This document shows, in pieces, positions 6,056-16,450 of a stretch of 22,121 nt of DNA. This stretch comes from UBA9676 sp036522155. GTDB lineage: Bacteria; Actinomycetota; Actinomycetes; Streptosporangiales; Streptosporangiaceae. The stretch is taken from NCBI GenBank assembly GCA_036522155.1, contig DATDGI010000234.1:1-22121 (forward strand), in the 5' to 3' direction. Each line of letters begins with the position of its first letter. Position 1 is the first letter of the stretch. The notes below the pieces were generated by a model, which ran no database searches, was not told where the DNA came from, and was given only the letters and a program-made list of their open reading frames with translations. The position numbers and the translations under genes are program-made.

Positions 6056-8338
6056 GCTGGCGCGGCATTCGTATAGCGTCCCGGAACTTCCGGTGAACTG
6101 GCCGGCGCCACCGGCCGGGGAACTGGCGGACGCCGATGCGCCACCGTAGTCCCGCGCAGGCACGGTGGTGCAGGCCGACTCCACCCAGCCGGTGATCAGC
6201 TGGGCCTGGCTGACGCCGCCGCCCGCCCCTGGCCTGGCCCCCGCGCCGCCGAGCAGGAAGAACCGGAGCTGGCCGCTGGCAACCAGCTGCTTGACGCGGC
6301 TGAGGGTTGGCGCCGGCACCGAGCCGCTGAACCCGCCCAGCGGCAGCACCTCCCGGCCGGTGGCCGTGATGTAGGGGGATGCCTCGGTCCACGACTGGAC
6401 CGCCATCAGGTAGCTCGCGCCCCCGCCGTGCGCGCTGACAAAGCCGTAGATCCGCTGCTCCGCCGCGCTCAGGGTGGTGGTCGCCGACGCGAGGATGCCC
6501 CCGCCGGGCCCGCCCGCGCCCGGCCGGAACCCGCCAGGCAGCCGGAACCGGCCGGACCCAGGGAACCGGCCGGACCCGGGGGACCGGCCGGGCCCGCCGG
6601 AGCCGCCGGAGCCGCCGGGCGGCCGGGTACCAGCGGGCAGCCGGAACGCGCCCCGGCCGACCAGGACCGGCCCGGCTGTCAAGGCGGGCCGCAACCCGGC
6701 CCTGAACGCCCCCGCCGGCCCGGCTCCCGCGTCGAACGAACTGCCCGCGTACTTGGCGTCGAGCACCGATCCGGCCCACGCCGCCGGTGCGGCCAGCATC
6801 GCCAGCACACCGGCCGCCAGCCCGGCGGTGGCCAGCCGGGTCAGCGCCCGCCGCGACAGCCGGGCCGCCACCATCACACCGATGCCGACCACCCCCACCA
6901 CCGCTGCGGCCGGCAGCAGCCACGGCAGGAAGCCGCGGTACCCGGACCACAGGTAGGCGGCCCAGCCGAGTTCCGCGGCCACCGCCACCGGGAGCAGCCA
7001 GCCCAGCCGGTCCCCCCCGGTGTACCAGCGCCAGAACATGACGATCCCGGCGCCGGACAGCGCAGCGATCGGCGGGGCCAGCGCGGCCACGTAGGCGGTG
7101 TGCGGGAGGTTGCCCATCACGCTGTAGATGACGCCGAACGTGAATAGCCAGGTCCCCCACATCACCAGCCCGCCGCGCAGCCGGTCGGTCCGGGCGGCGC
7201 GCCCGCGCGAGATCAGGCCGAACGCCAGTGCCAGCAGCGCCAGTGGGTACAGCCAGCCGATTTCCGGGCCGAATCTGCTGTCGATCAGCTTGGCCCAGCC
7301 ACCCGAGTTCCCGGTGAAGCCGCCGCTGGTGACGCCGGCGGCCGCCCGGCTGACCACCTGCGCGCCCACCGCGCCGGCGCCGGCCCCGGCGGGGAGACGG
7401 GCAGCCGCCCCGTTCCCGTTGCGGACGGTGAGCCCCGGGCCGGAGGAGACGGCGCCGGGCACCGAGATGCCGAACCGCTCCAGGCCGTTGTAACCGAACA
7501 CCATGGCGACGGCGCTGTTGTCGGTCGAGCCGTCGACGTAGGGACGGTCGGCCGCGGGCGTCAGGGTGTAGAGCACGATCCAGGACAGTGACACCGCCAG
7601 CATGACCGCGCCCGCCACCGCCACCTGCCCCAGCCGGCGGCGGAGCGGCGCCGGGGCGCTGAGCAGGTAGCCGGCCGCCAGGGCCGGCAGGATGATCCAC
7701 GCCTGCAGCATCTTGGCCTGGAAGCCCAGCCCAACCCAGACCCCGGACCAGATCAGCGACCGCAGCCGGGCATCCATGACCGCCCGCTGGTAGGAATCGG
7801 CGGCCAGCACCAGGCACATGGTCAGCGCACCGTCCTCCATGCTGTGGCCGAACATGGAGGCCGCGATCGGGGTGAGGGTAAAGATCGCGGCCGCCAGCAG
7901 GCCCGGCACCACGCCGGCCCAGCGCCGCACGATCCGGTACATGGCCAGCACGGAGACCACGCCCTCGATCACCTGCGGTAGCGCGAGTGACCAGGGATGG
8001 AAGCCGAAGATGCGGGCCGACAGAGCCTGCGGCAGGAACGATCCCGCGAGCTTGTCGATGGTGACCGTCGCCTTCGGGTCGAAGGCCCCGTAGAAGAACG
8101 CGTGCCAGCTCTCAGACATGCTCTTGACCGCGGTGGAGTAGAACGGCGCCAGGCCGGCGTCGGTGATGTTCCACGCGTACATCAGGGCCGCCACCACGGC
8201 GATGCCGAGCAGCGCCGGCCGGGCCCAACGGGGCTGCCCCGCCGGTGACCGCCAGAACGCCCAGCGCGGGCGGTAGCTGCCTGCCACGGGTTCCTCACCC
8301 GGGGACAGCGCGGGCGGATCTGCGAGACCCAGGGACAC
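6050..8338 (-). CDS. GT39/YkcB-like membrane glycosyltransferase
   Basis: A polytopic GT-C-fold glycosyltransferase (PMT/ArnT superfamily), expected to use a polyprenyl-phosphate sugar donor at the outer membrane face. Translation from the GTG at 8338 gives 762 aa. The first outer loop has the acidic motif ITDAGLAPFYS (about 58-68), then SWHAFFYGAFDPKATVTIDK (about 77-96), typical of the bacterial YkcB-like branch, and FGHSMEDGAL (about 163-172) in the position of the second acidic loop motif. About a dozen hydrophobic segments fill roughly 40-540. A Gly/Pro/Ser/Arg-rich low-complexity linker (about 568-614) joins to a C-terminal outer domain (about 615-762) with YLMAVQSWTEASPYITATG and VLPLGGFSGS, also usual for the branch. 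The start is fixed by GAGGAGG 8 bases upstream; an ATG at 8455 would add 39 atypical residues. The acceptor is unknown. It lies 150 bp downstream of the 5-oxoprolinase gene on the same strand. Confidence 0.87.
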   Translation of the reverse strand: MSLGLADPPALSPGEEPVAGSYRPRWAFWRSPAGQPRWARPALLGIAVVAALMYAWNITDAGLAPFYSTAVKSMSESWHAFFYGAFDPKATVTIDKLAGSFLPQALSARIFGFHPWSLALPQVIEGVVSVLAMYRIVRRWAGVVPGLLAAAIFTLTPIAASMFGHSMEDGALTMCLVLAADSYQRAVMDARLRSLIWSGVWVGLGFQAKMLQAWIILPALAAGYLLSAPAPLRRRLGQVAVAGAVMLAVSLSWIVLYTLTPAADRPYVDGSTDNSAVAMVFGYNGLERFGISVPGAVSSGPGLTVRNGNGAAARLPAGAGAGAVGAQVVSRAAAGVTSGGFTGNSGGWAKLIDSRFGPEIGWLYPLALLALAFGLISRGRAARTDRLRGGLVMWGTWLFTFGVIYSVMGNLPHTAYVAALAPPIAALSGAGIVMFWRWYTGGDRLGWLLPVAVAAELGWAAYLWSGYRGFLPWLLPAAAVVGVVGIGVMVAARLSRRALTRLATAGLAAGVLAMLAAPAAWAGSVLDAKYAGSSFDAGAGPAGAFRAGLRPALTAGPVLVGRGAFRLPAGTRPPGGSGGSGGPGRSPGSGRFPGSGRFRLPGGFRPGAGGPGGGILASATTTLSAAEQRIYGFVSAHGGGASYLMAVQSWTEASPYITATGREVLPLGGFSGSVPAPTLSRVKQLVASGQLRFFLLGGAGARPGAGGGVSQAQLITGWVESACTTVPARDYGGASASASSPAGGAGQFTGSSGTLYECRASG
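6544..6597 (-). repeat. Three tandem 18-bp units within the GT39 linker
   Basis: Three adjacent 18-bp units begin at 6544, 6562 and 6580. The first two differ at one base (plus strand GGAACCGGCCGGACCCAG, then ending GG), and the third is diverged. They encode a PGSGRF-type hexapeptide repeat on the minus strand in the flexible linker before the C-terminal outer domain. A 9-bp GCC-rich repeat encoding Gly-Gly-Ser follows directly. Confidence 0.75.
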
Positions 8339-8346
8339 GGGGCGGA

Positions 8347-8353
8347 CCTCCTC
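8347..8353 (-). promoter_or_regulatory. Strong ribosome binding site fixing the GTG start of GT39
   Basis: GAGGAGG on the minus strand lies 8 bases before the GTG at 8338-8336. It is one of the best Shine-Dalgarno matches in the window and overrides the longer frame beginning at 8455. Confidence 0.75.
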
Positions 8354-8457
8354 GGAAGAGCACCGGGCCGCGCCTCGCGCCCGGCCGGGCCACGCGCCCG
8401 GGCCGGGCCCCCGTGCGCCGGGCGTGGCATCTAGCTTCCCGACGATGGCGCACACGT

Positions 8458-8484
8458 CTCAGTGGCCCCTGAAACAACACTGAG
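8458..8484 (-). terminator. Stem-loop just after the 5-oxoprolinase stop
   Basis: CTCAGTG (8458-8464) and CACTGAG (8478-8484) form a 7-bp perfect stem with a 13-base loop, beginning 4 bases after the 5-oxoprolinase stop codon (8491-8489 on the minus strand). There is no following U-tract. It may be a weak terminator, leaving GT39 with its own promoter in the rest of the 150-bp gap (8354-8457), where I see no convincing promoter. Confidence 0.35.
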
Positions 8485-8488
8485 GAAA

Positions 8489-12160
<3,672 letters not shown>

Positions 12161-12193
12161 GTGGCCATTGTCGCGTCCGGGGCCGCAGGCGGG

Positions 12194-12223
12194 CGTAACG
12201 GCCTGGCCGCCGCCGGCGTTACG
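12194..12223. promoter_or_regulatory. Dyad CGTAACG / CGTTACG upstream of the 5-oxoprolinase gene
   Basis: CGTAACG (12194-12200) and CGTTACG (12217-12223) are perfect 7-bp inverted arms separated by 16 bp. The second arm runs into another CGTTAC (12222-12227), so there are three related half-sites. They stand 34-67 bp upstream of the GTG at 12160, where a repressor or activator site would be expected. The DNA-binding partner is unknown. Confidence 0.4.
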
Positions 12224-12300
12224 TTACCGGGCGCCGGGCTCGGCGCGCCCGGTGCCCAGGCCCCGGTGGCGGCAGCTGGCGTGCCGCAGGAGGGGAGCAG

Positions 12301-12332
12301 GGCGGCGGTGCCGGGGAGGCGGCACCGCCGCC
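12301..12332. promoter_or_regulatory. 13-bp perfect stem-loop in the divergent intergenic region
   Basis: GGCGGCGGTGCCG (12301-12313) and its exact reverse complement (12320-12332) flank a 6-base loop, GGGAGG. A smaller 5-bp stem (TGCCC 12336-12340 / GGGCA 12351-12355) follows. The whole lies upstream of the candidate promoter of the persulfide-dioxygenase-like gene and about 140 bp upstream of the 5-oxoprolinase start. It could block antisense or divergent read-through, or be a structured leader of an unmapped transcript. Confidence 0.45.
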
Positions 12333-12385
12333 GCTTGCCCCCTGCCACCAGGGCAGAGACGGTCGAAGACGGGGGCGAATGACCG

Positions 12386-12421
12386 TAGATTGGCCCCGAG
12401 GGCGAACCCCTCGGAAGGAAG
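12386..12421 (+). promoter_or_regulatory. Promoter, 5'-UTR dyad and ribosome site of the persulfide-dioxygenase-like gene
   Basis: TAGATT (12386-12391) fits a -10 box, and TCGAAG at 12363-12368 is a weak -35 with a 17-bp spacer. The predicted transcript start (about 12398) falls in a dyad CCGAGGG (12396-12402) / CCCTCGG (12408-12414) with a 5-base centre. The dyad's right arm shares bases 12413-12414 with the ribosome site GGAAGGAAG (12413-12421), which ends 7 bases before the ATG. The dyad could be an operator at the transcript start or a hairpin controlling ribosome access. Confidence 0.5.
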
Positions 12422-12428
12422 ACCGGCC

Positions 12429-13799
12429 ATGGTGGAAGTGCTCCCGATCGAGACACCGACTCTCGGCGACCGCAGTTACCTGGTGCATGACGGCGACCGC
12501 GCGCTGGTCATCGATCCACAGCGGGACATCGACCGGGTCATGGCCCAGGCCGCGCAGGCGGGGGCACGCATCACCCATGTGGCCGAGACGCACCTGCACA
12601 ACGACTACGTCACCGGCGGGCTGGCCCTGGCCCGGGAGACCGGTGCGGATTACCTGGTCAACGGCGACGACCCGGTCTCGTTCGGCCGGACCCCGGTGGC
12701 CGACGGCGACCGGGTGCCCATCACCGGTGACATGAGCATCCGGGTGCTGGCCACCCCCGGGCACACGTTCAGCCACCTGGCCTACGTGGTGGAGGCCGGT
12801 GGCGAGGTGGCGGGCGTGTTCACCGGCGGATCACTGCTGTTCGGCGCCACCGGGCGGACCGACCTGCTCGGCCCGGACAGCACCGCCGCGCTCACCCGCG
12901 CGCAGTGGGCGTCCGCCCGCCGCCTGGCCCGCGAGCTGCCCGGGGCGGCTCCGGTGTTTCCCACCCACGGCTTCGGCAGCTTCTGCACGGCCAGCCCGGC
13001 CGCGCCGGCCCTGGCGTTCTCCACCATCGGCCAGGAGAAGCTGGCCAATCCCGCGCTCACCCTGGACGAGCCGTCGTTCGTGGAGTCGCTGCTGGCCGGG
13101 CTGGACGCCTGGCCCGCCTACTACGCGCACATGGCCCCGGCCAACCTGGCCGGCCCGGCCGCGCCCGACCTCTCCCCGCCCCGGCCGGCCAGGCCGGCCG
13201 ACATCCGCCGCCGCCTCGGCGCGGGCGAATGGGTGGTCGATCTGCGCCGGCGGGTGGCGTTCGCGGCCAGCCATGTGGCCGGCTCGTTCAGTTTCCCGCT
13301 GGAGAACAGCTTCGCCACCTATCTGGGCTGGCTGATCCCGTGGGGCACCCCGCTCACGCTGCTGGGCGAGTCCGCCGGCCAGGTCGCCGAGGCGCAGCGG
13401 GAACTGGTGCGGATCGGCATCGACCGGCCCGCGGCCGCCGCCGCGGGCGGGCCCGGCGACTGGGCGGGCCCGGCCGGGCTGGCGTCGTTCCGGCTGGTGA
13501 AGTTCGGTGACCTGGCCGCGGCCCTGGCTGGCCCGGCCGGGGAGCTGGTCGTGCTGGACGTCCGCCGGCGGCTGGAGCGGGCGGAAAGCCACATCCCCGG
13601 GTCCGTCCACATCCCGCTGCACGAGCTGCCCGGCCGGCTGGACGAGGTGCCACCCGGCGAGGTGTGGGTGCACTGCGGCGGCGGCTATCGCTCCACCGTG
13701 GCCGCGTCCATGCTCGCCGCCCACGGTCGCGACGTGGTGGCCGTCGACGACGACTTCGGCCACGCCGCCCCCTCCGGCCTCCCGCTGGCCAGCGCCTGA
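12429..13799 (+). CDS. MBL-fold persulfide dioxygenase-like protein with two rhodanese domains (CstB-type)
   Basis: A 456-aa protein related to ETHE1/CstB enzymes, which oxidise glutathione or other thiol persulfides and process thiosulfate. The metallo-beta-lactamase part (1-235) has ETHLHNDYVTGG with His55, His57 and Asp59, TPGHTFSHLAY with His112, and PTHGFGSFC with His180. Two usual positions differ: HxHxDH ends in Tyr60, and the metal-ligand Asp of the family FTGD motif is Gly134 (VFTGGSLLFGATGRTDL). I recall this variant as common in actinobacterial homologues. The first rhodanese domain (about 255-335) lacks a catalytic Cys (VVDLRRRVAFAASHVAGS). The second (about 355-456) keeps an active loop, CGGGYRS, with Cys416. 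The start ATG has a good ribosome site, GGAAGGAAG. It is divergent from the 5-oxoprolinase gene. A role in persulfide handling is likely, but dioxygenase chemistry is uncertain given the changed ligand. Confidence 0.88.
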   Translation: MVEVLPIETPTLGDRSYLVHDGDRALVIDPQRDIDRVMAQAAQAGARITHVAETHLHNDYVTGGLALARETGADYLVNGDDPVSFGRTPVADGDRVPITGDMSIRVLATPGHTFSHLAYVVEAGGEVAGVFTGGSLLFGATGRTDLLGPDSTAALTRAQWASARRLARELPGAAPVFPTHGFGSFCTASPAAPALAFSTIGQEKLANPALTLDEPSFVESLLAGLDAWPAYYAHMAPANLAGPAAPDLSPPRPARPADIRRRLGAGEWVVDLRRRVAFAASHVAGSFSFPLENSFATYLGWLIPWGTPLTLLGESAGQVAEAQRELVRIGIDRPAAAAAGGPGDWAGPAGLASFRLVKFGDLAAALAGPAGELVVLDVRRRLERAESHIPGSVHIPLHELPGRLDEVPPGEVWVHCGGGYRSTVAASMLAAHGRDVVAVDDDFGHAAPSGLPLASA

Positions 13800-13822
13800 C
13801 GCGCCGTCGGCGGTACGGCGCG
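13800..13822 (+). terminator. Hairpin directly after the persulfide-dioxygenase-like stop
   Basis: CGCGCCG (13800-13806) and CGGCGCG (13816-13822) form a 7-bp perfect stem with a 9-base loop, starting at the base after TGA 13797-13799. There is no U-tract, as is usual for candidate terminators here. Confidence 0.45.
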
Positions 13823-13839
13823 CGTCCCTGACGCGACCT

Positions 13840-13875
13840 GGTCGATTTGGGTCGCTATCACAACCCGAATCGGCC
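13840..13875 (+). promoter_or_regulatory. Long inverted repeat between the persulfide-dioxygenase-like and MpaB-family genes
   Basis: GGTCGATTTGGGT (13840-13852) and ACCCGAATCGGCC (13863-13875) are inverted with 11 of 13 matches across a 10-base centre. Both mismatches become G-U pairs in the plus-strand RNA, so a plus-strand transcript could form all 13 pairs, whereas the minus-strand RNA would have two A-C mismatches. It ends 37 bp before the -10 box of the MpaB-family gene. It may be a second terminator stem for the upstream gene or an operator for the downstream gene. Confidence 0.5.
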
Positions 13876-13912
13876 AAGTCCAGGGCGGGCCGGGGCAGGC
13901 CGGGATCGTGGG

Positions 13913-13918
13913 TAGGTT
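13913..13918 (+). promoter_or_regulatory. -10 box placed for a leaderless GTG start
   Basis: TAGGTT (TAnnnT) is followed by 6 bases (GGGAGG) and then the GTG at 13925. The GGGAGG abuts the start codon directly and is too close to act as a ribosome site, so transcription beginning at the GTG is the better reading. No strong -35 box is seen. Confidence 0.45.
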
Positions 13919-13924
13919 GGGAGG

Positions 13925-14818
13925 GTGGCAGTAGAACCGTATGCGGACGCGGCGGACCTGGTCGCGCGGTCGGCCGCGGCCTATGTCTCTGCGGTGCCCG
14001 ATCACCCCGCCGACGACGGGTTCTTCGGCCCCGGCAGTGTCAGCTGGCGGGTCGCCACCGACCTGTCCTCGACGGTGGCGGGCCTGCGGGCGCTGCTGCT
14101 GCAGGCGCTGCACCCGCTGGCCATGGCGGGCGTGGACCAGCACAGCGGCTGGCGCCGCGACCCGGTGGGCAGGCTCGCGGCCACCTCGGCCTACCTGGCC
14201 ACGGTGAACTTCGGTGACCGGGCGGCGGCCGAGCGCGCCGCGGCCCGGGTGCGCCGGGTCCACGAGCACGTCCGCGGCACCGACCCGGTGACCGGCCAGC
14301 CGTACGCGGCCAGCGACCCGGCCCTGCTGCTGTGGGTACACGCCACCTTCGTCGAATCCCTGGTGGCGGCATGCGAACTGTTCGGGACGGCGCTGCCGCC
14401 CGCCGACGCCGACCGGTACGTGGCGGAGATGACCGTCGCCGCCGAACTGGTCGGCGTCCCGGCCGGGCAGACCCCGGCCAGCCTGGCTGACCTGCGGCGG
14501 TATCTGGCGTCGGTGCGGCCAGAGCTGCAGTGCACGCCCGCGGCCGCGGAGTCGGTCGGCTACCTGCTCGATCCACAGGGCCTGGACCCCGGCATCGCGG
14601 AGATCTGGCTGGACATCCGCGACGGCGCCATCGGCGCCCTGCCCGACTGGGCCAGGCAGATGTACGGCTACCCGGCGCAGCCGCCGCTCACGGCCGCCCG
14701 GCGGATGGAGATCCGGCAGGCCCTGGGCGTGCTCGATGCCGTCTTCCTGGGCGAGCCGGGCGTACTCGAAGCCCGCCAGCGGATCGCCCTGCGCATGCGT
14801 TCCGCGACGCGCGGATGA
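13925..14818 (+). CDS. MpaB/DUF2236 family oxygenase
   Basis: The 297-aa product belongs to the oxygenase MpaB family (DUF2236), relatives of the fungal enzyme that cleaves the farnesyl chain in mycophenolic acid synthesis and of latex-clearing protein Lcp, a heme b dioxygenase of polyisoprene. Marks are GPGSVSWRV (36-44), LLLQALHPLAMAGVDQHS (57-74) with His63, and LLLWVHATFVESLVAA (134-149) with His139, a histidine conserved in the family and a plausible heme ligand. MYGYPAQPPLTAARR in the C-terminal quarter is also usual. There is no signal peptide. The GTG at 13925 is preferred because of the leaderless -10 box; the ATG at 13941 is in another frame. Its stop overlaps the ATG of the UbiB-family gene (ATGA), so the two are coupled. 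The substrate is unknown, and heme content is inferred from the family. Confidence 0.87.
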   Translation: MAVEPYADAADLVARSAAAYVSAVPDHPADDGFFGPGSVSWRVATDLSSTVAGLRALLLQALHPLAMAGVDQHSGWRRDPVGRLAATSAYLATVNFGDRAAAERAAARVRRVHEHVRGTDPVTGQPYAASDPALLLWVHATFVESLVAACELFGTALPPADADRYVAEMTVAAELVGVPAGQTPASLADLRRYLASVRPELQCTPAAAESVGYLLDPQGLDPGIAEIWLDIRDGAIGALPDWARQMYGYPAQPPLTAARRMEIRQALGVLDAVFLGEPGVLEARQRIALRMRSATRG

Positions 14819-16341
14819 CGGCAGCCACGGCCCGCATGAGAAAGCTTCTCGCGGGGGTGACGATCGGCGCTGCCGCCGGTGGCCTGGCCCTGATCGTGCT
14901 GCGGCGCCTGGCACTCCTGCGAGCCAACCGGGGACGGGGCGCCCGGCCGGCCAGCCGGAGGCTGGGCTCGCTGCGAGCGGGCCGGGGGCTGGCGGCTTTG
15001 CGGCTGGCAGCGCGCGGCGGCCTCCGCTATGCCGGCCGCGCGCCCCAGTTGTTCGCCGCGGCCGGCCGGGAACGCGAGCAGTTGCGCATCGACCTCGCGC
15101 TGCAGACCGCGCAGGACGTCGCCGACACGCTGGGGGCGATGAAGGGCGTCCTGATGAAGATCGGCCAGATGGCCAGCTACGTCGACGACGGCCTGTCGCC
15201 CGCGGTCCGCCGCACCCTGTCCCGGCTGCAGGACAGCGTCCCGCCGATGAGCCCCGTGCTGGCCGCCGGGGTGGTCGAGGAAGAGCTGGGCCTGCCGCCG
15301 GACCGGGCGTTCGCCCGCTGGGACCCCGAGCCGATCGCCGCCGCCTCGATCGGGCAGGTCCACCGGGCCATCACGCACGACGGCCGGGCGGTGGCGGTGA
15401 AGGTGCAGTACCCCGGCATCGCCGAGACCATGGCGGCCGACCTGGCCAACGTCTCGCTCCTGCGCCGGATGCTCAAGGTGACCGCGCCGAGCCAGGACGT
15501 CGACGCGCTGGTCACCGAGTTGCGGGACCGGGTCCTTGAGGAACTCGACTACCGCCGGGAGGCGGAGAACCAGCGGCTGTTCGCCGCGTACTACGCCGGG
15601 CATCCCACGATCGCAGTGCCGGCGATCGTCGGCGAGCTGTCCACCCGGCGGGTGGTGACCAGCGAGCTGTCCACCGGGGCCCGGTTCGCCGAACTGGCCG
15701 GCTGGCCCCAGCAGGAACGCGACCTGGCCGCCGAGACGATCTACCGGTTCGTGTTCCGCAGCCTCTACGACGCGCATGCGTTCAACGGCGACCCGCACCC
15801 CGGCAATTACCTGTTCCACGGCGCCGGGCGGGTCACCTTCGTCGACTACGGGCTGGTCAAGCACTTCACCGATGTCGAGCTCGGGCCGCTGATTCATATG
15901 GTCCGCAACCTGTGCGTGGAAAACGACCCCGAGGCCTTCCGGCGGGCCATGGAGGAGGCGGGTTTCCTGGTCCGGGACGCCCCGCTGAGCACCGAGGTGA
16001 TCGTGGACCACATGGCCGTCTTCTACCAGCTGGTCCGCGAATCGGCGCCGCTGACCATTACTCCGGACTACGCCTCAGCCGTGGTGCGCCGCTTCTTCGA
16101 CCTGCGCAGCCCGGTCGCGGCCTATGTGGCCATCCCCCGGTCCTATGTGATCTTGCAGCGGATCAACCTGGGCCTGTTCGCGCTGCTCGGTGAGCTGAAC
16201 GCGACAGCGAACTGGCGGGCCATCGCCGAGGAGATCTGGCCGTTCGTGCAGGGCCCGCCGACGACCCCGATCGGCGAGGCCGAAGCCGCCTGGCGCTGGG
16301 CCCGCGGGCACGCGAAGGCCAGCGGGATCCCCGGCCGCTAG
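14815..16341 (+). CDS. ABC1/AarF/UbiB-family atypical protein kinase-like ATPase
   Basis: A 508-aa protein of the family that supports quinone biosynthesis or lipid handling (UbiB, COQ8) and has ATPase rather than classical kinase activity. An N-terminal hydrophobic segment (about 11-35) may anchor it. Family marks in order: the KxGQ motif in GVLMKIGQMAS (111-121); the Ala-rich loop AAASIGQVH (175-183) replacing the kinase Gly-rich loop; ATP Lys196 in VAVKVQYPG; the ExD motif in LEELDYRREAEN (241-252); the catalytic loop FNGDPHPGNYL (323-333) with Asp326 and Asn331; and the metal-binding DFG equivalent as VDYG (343-346). It is a full-length member. The start ATG 14815 overlaps the MpaB-family stop TGA (14816-14818), the classic coupled arrangement, and has no separate ribosome site. 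An alternative ATG at 14836 is possible. It converges on the SufR-like gene across a strong hairpin. Confidence 0.9.
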   Translation: MTAATARMRKLLAGVTIGAAAGGLALIVLRRLALLRANRGRGARPASRRLGSLRAGRGLAALRLAARGGLRYAGRAPQLFAAAGREREQLRIDLALQTAQDVADTLGAMKGVLMKIGQMASYVDDGLSPAVRRTLSRLQDSVPPMSPVLAAGVVEEELGLPPDRAFARWDPEPIAAASIGQVHRAITHDGRAVAVKVQYPGIAETMAADLANVSLLRRMLKVTAPSQDVDALVTELRDRVLEELDYRREAENQRLFAAYYAGHPTIAVPAIVGELSTRRVVTSELSTGARFAELAGWPQQERDLAAETIYRFVFRSLYDAHAFNGDPHPGNYLFHGAGRVTFVDYGLVKHFTDVELGPLIHMVRNLCVENDPEAFRRAMEEAGFLVRDAPLSTEVIVDHMAVFYQLVRESAPLTITPDYASAVVRRFFDLRSPVAAYVAIPRSYVILQRINLGLFALLGELNATANWRAIAEEIWPFVQGPPTTPIGEAEAAWRWARGHAKASGIPGR

Positions 16342-16406
16342 CCCGGCCGCAGCCCGGCTGGCCTCGCTCTTTCACCAGCGGCGCCGGGGAGTGTCCGGCG
16401 CGGCCC

Positions 16407-16439
16407 GCTGGCCGGCCCGGCGGTGCCGGGCCGGCCAGC
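16407..16439. terminator. 15-bp perfect stem-loop between convergent genes
   Basis: GCTGGCCGGCCCGGC (16407-16421), loop GGT (16422-16424), and its exact reverse complement (16425-16439) make the longest perfect stem seen in the window. It lies 65 bases after the UbiB-family stop and 11 bases after the regulator stop (16451), so it can terminate both transcripts. No U-tract flanks it; a short CTCTTTC run lies further upstream at about 16368. Confidence 0.7.
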
Positions 16440-16450
16440 CCCCGCTCCCG

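Noticed and set aside
5859..7817. A 652-codon minus-strand frame overlapping GT39 in another frame
   Set aside because: GT39 has conserved motifs, a strong ribosome site and membrane segments in its own frame. This alternative is Gly/Arg-rich and runs into the rhodanese gene.
8336..8455. Extended N-terminus of GT39 from the ATG at 8455
   Set aside because: It would add 39 Gly/Arg/Pro-rich residues, and the GAGGAGG site 8 bases before the GTG at 8338 marks the real start.
12276..12300. Purine-rich run near 12289-12297 as a ribosome site for a small gene
   Set aside because: No start codon with a plausible coding frame follows at a suitable distance. It sits just before the 13-bp stem-loop.
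13941..14207. ATG-started alternative frame at the MpaB-family gene start
   Set aside because: Its frame is Arg/Trp/Pro-rich and carries none of the family motifs, which are all in the GTG frame starting at 13925.
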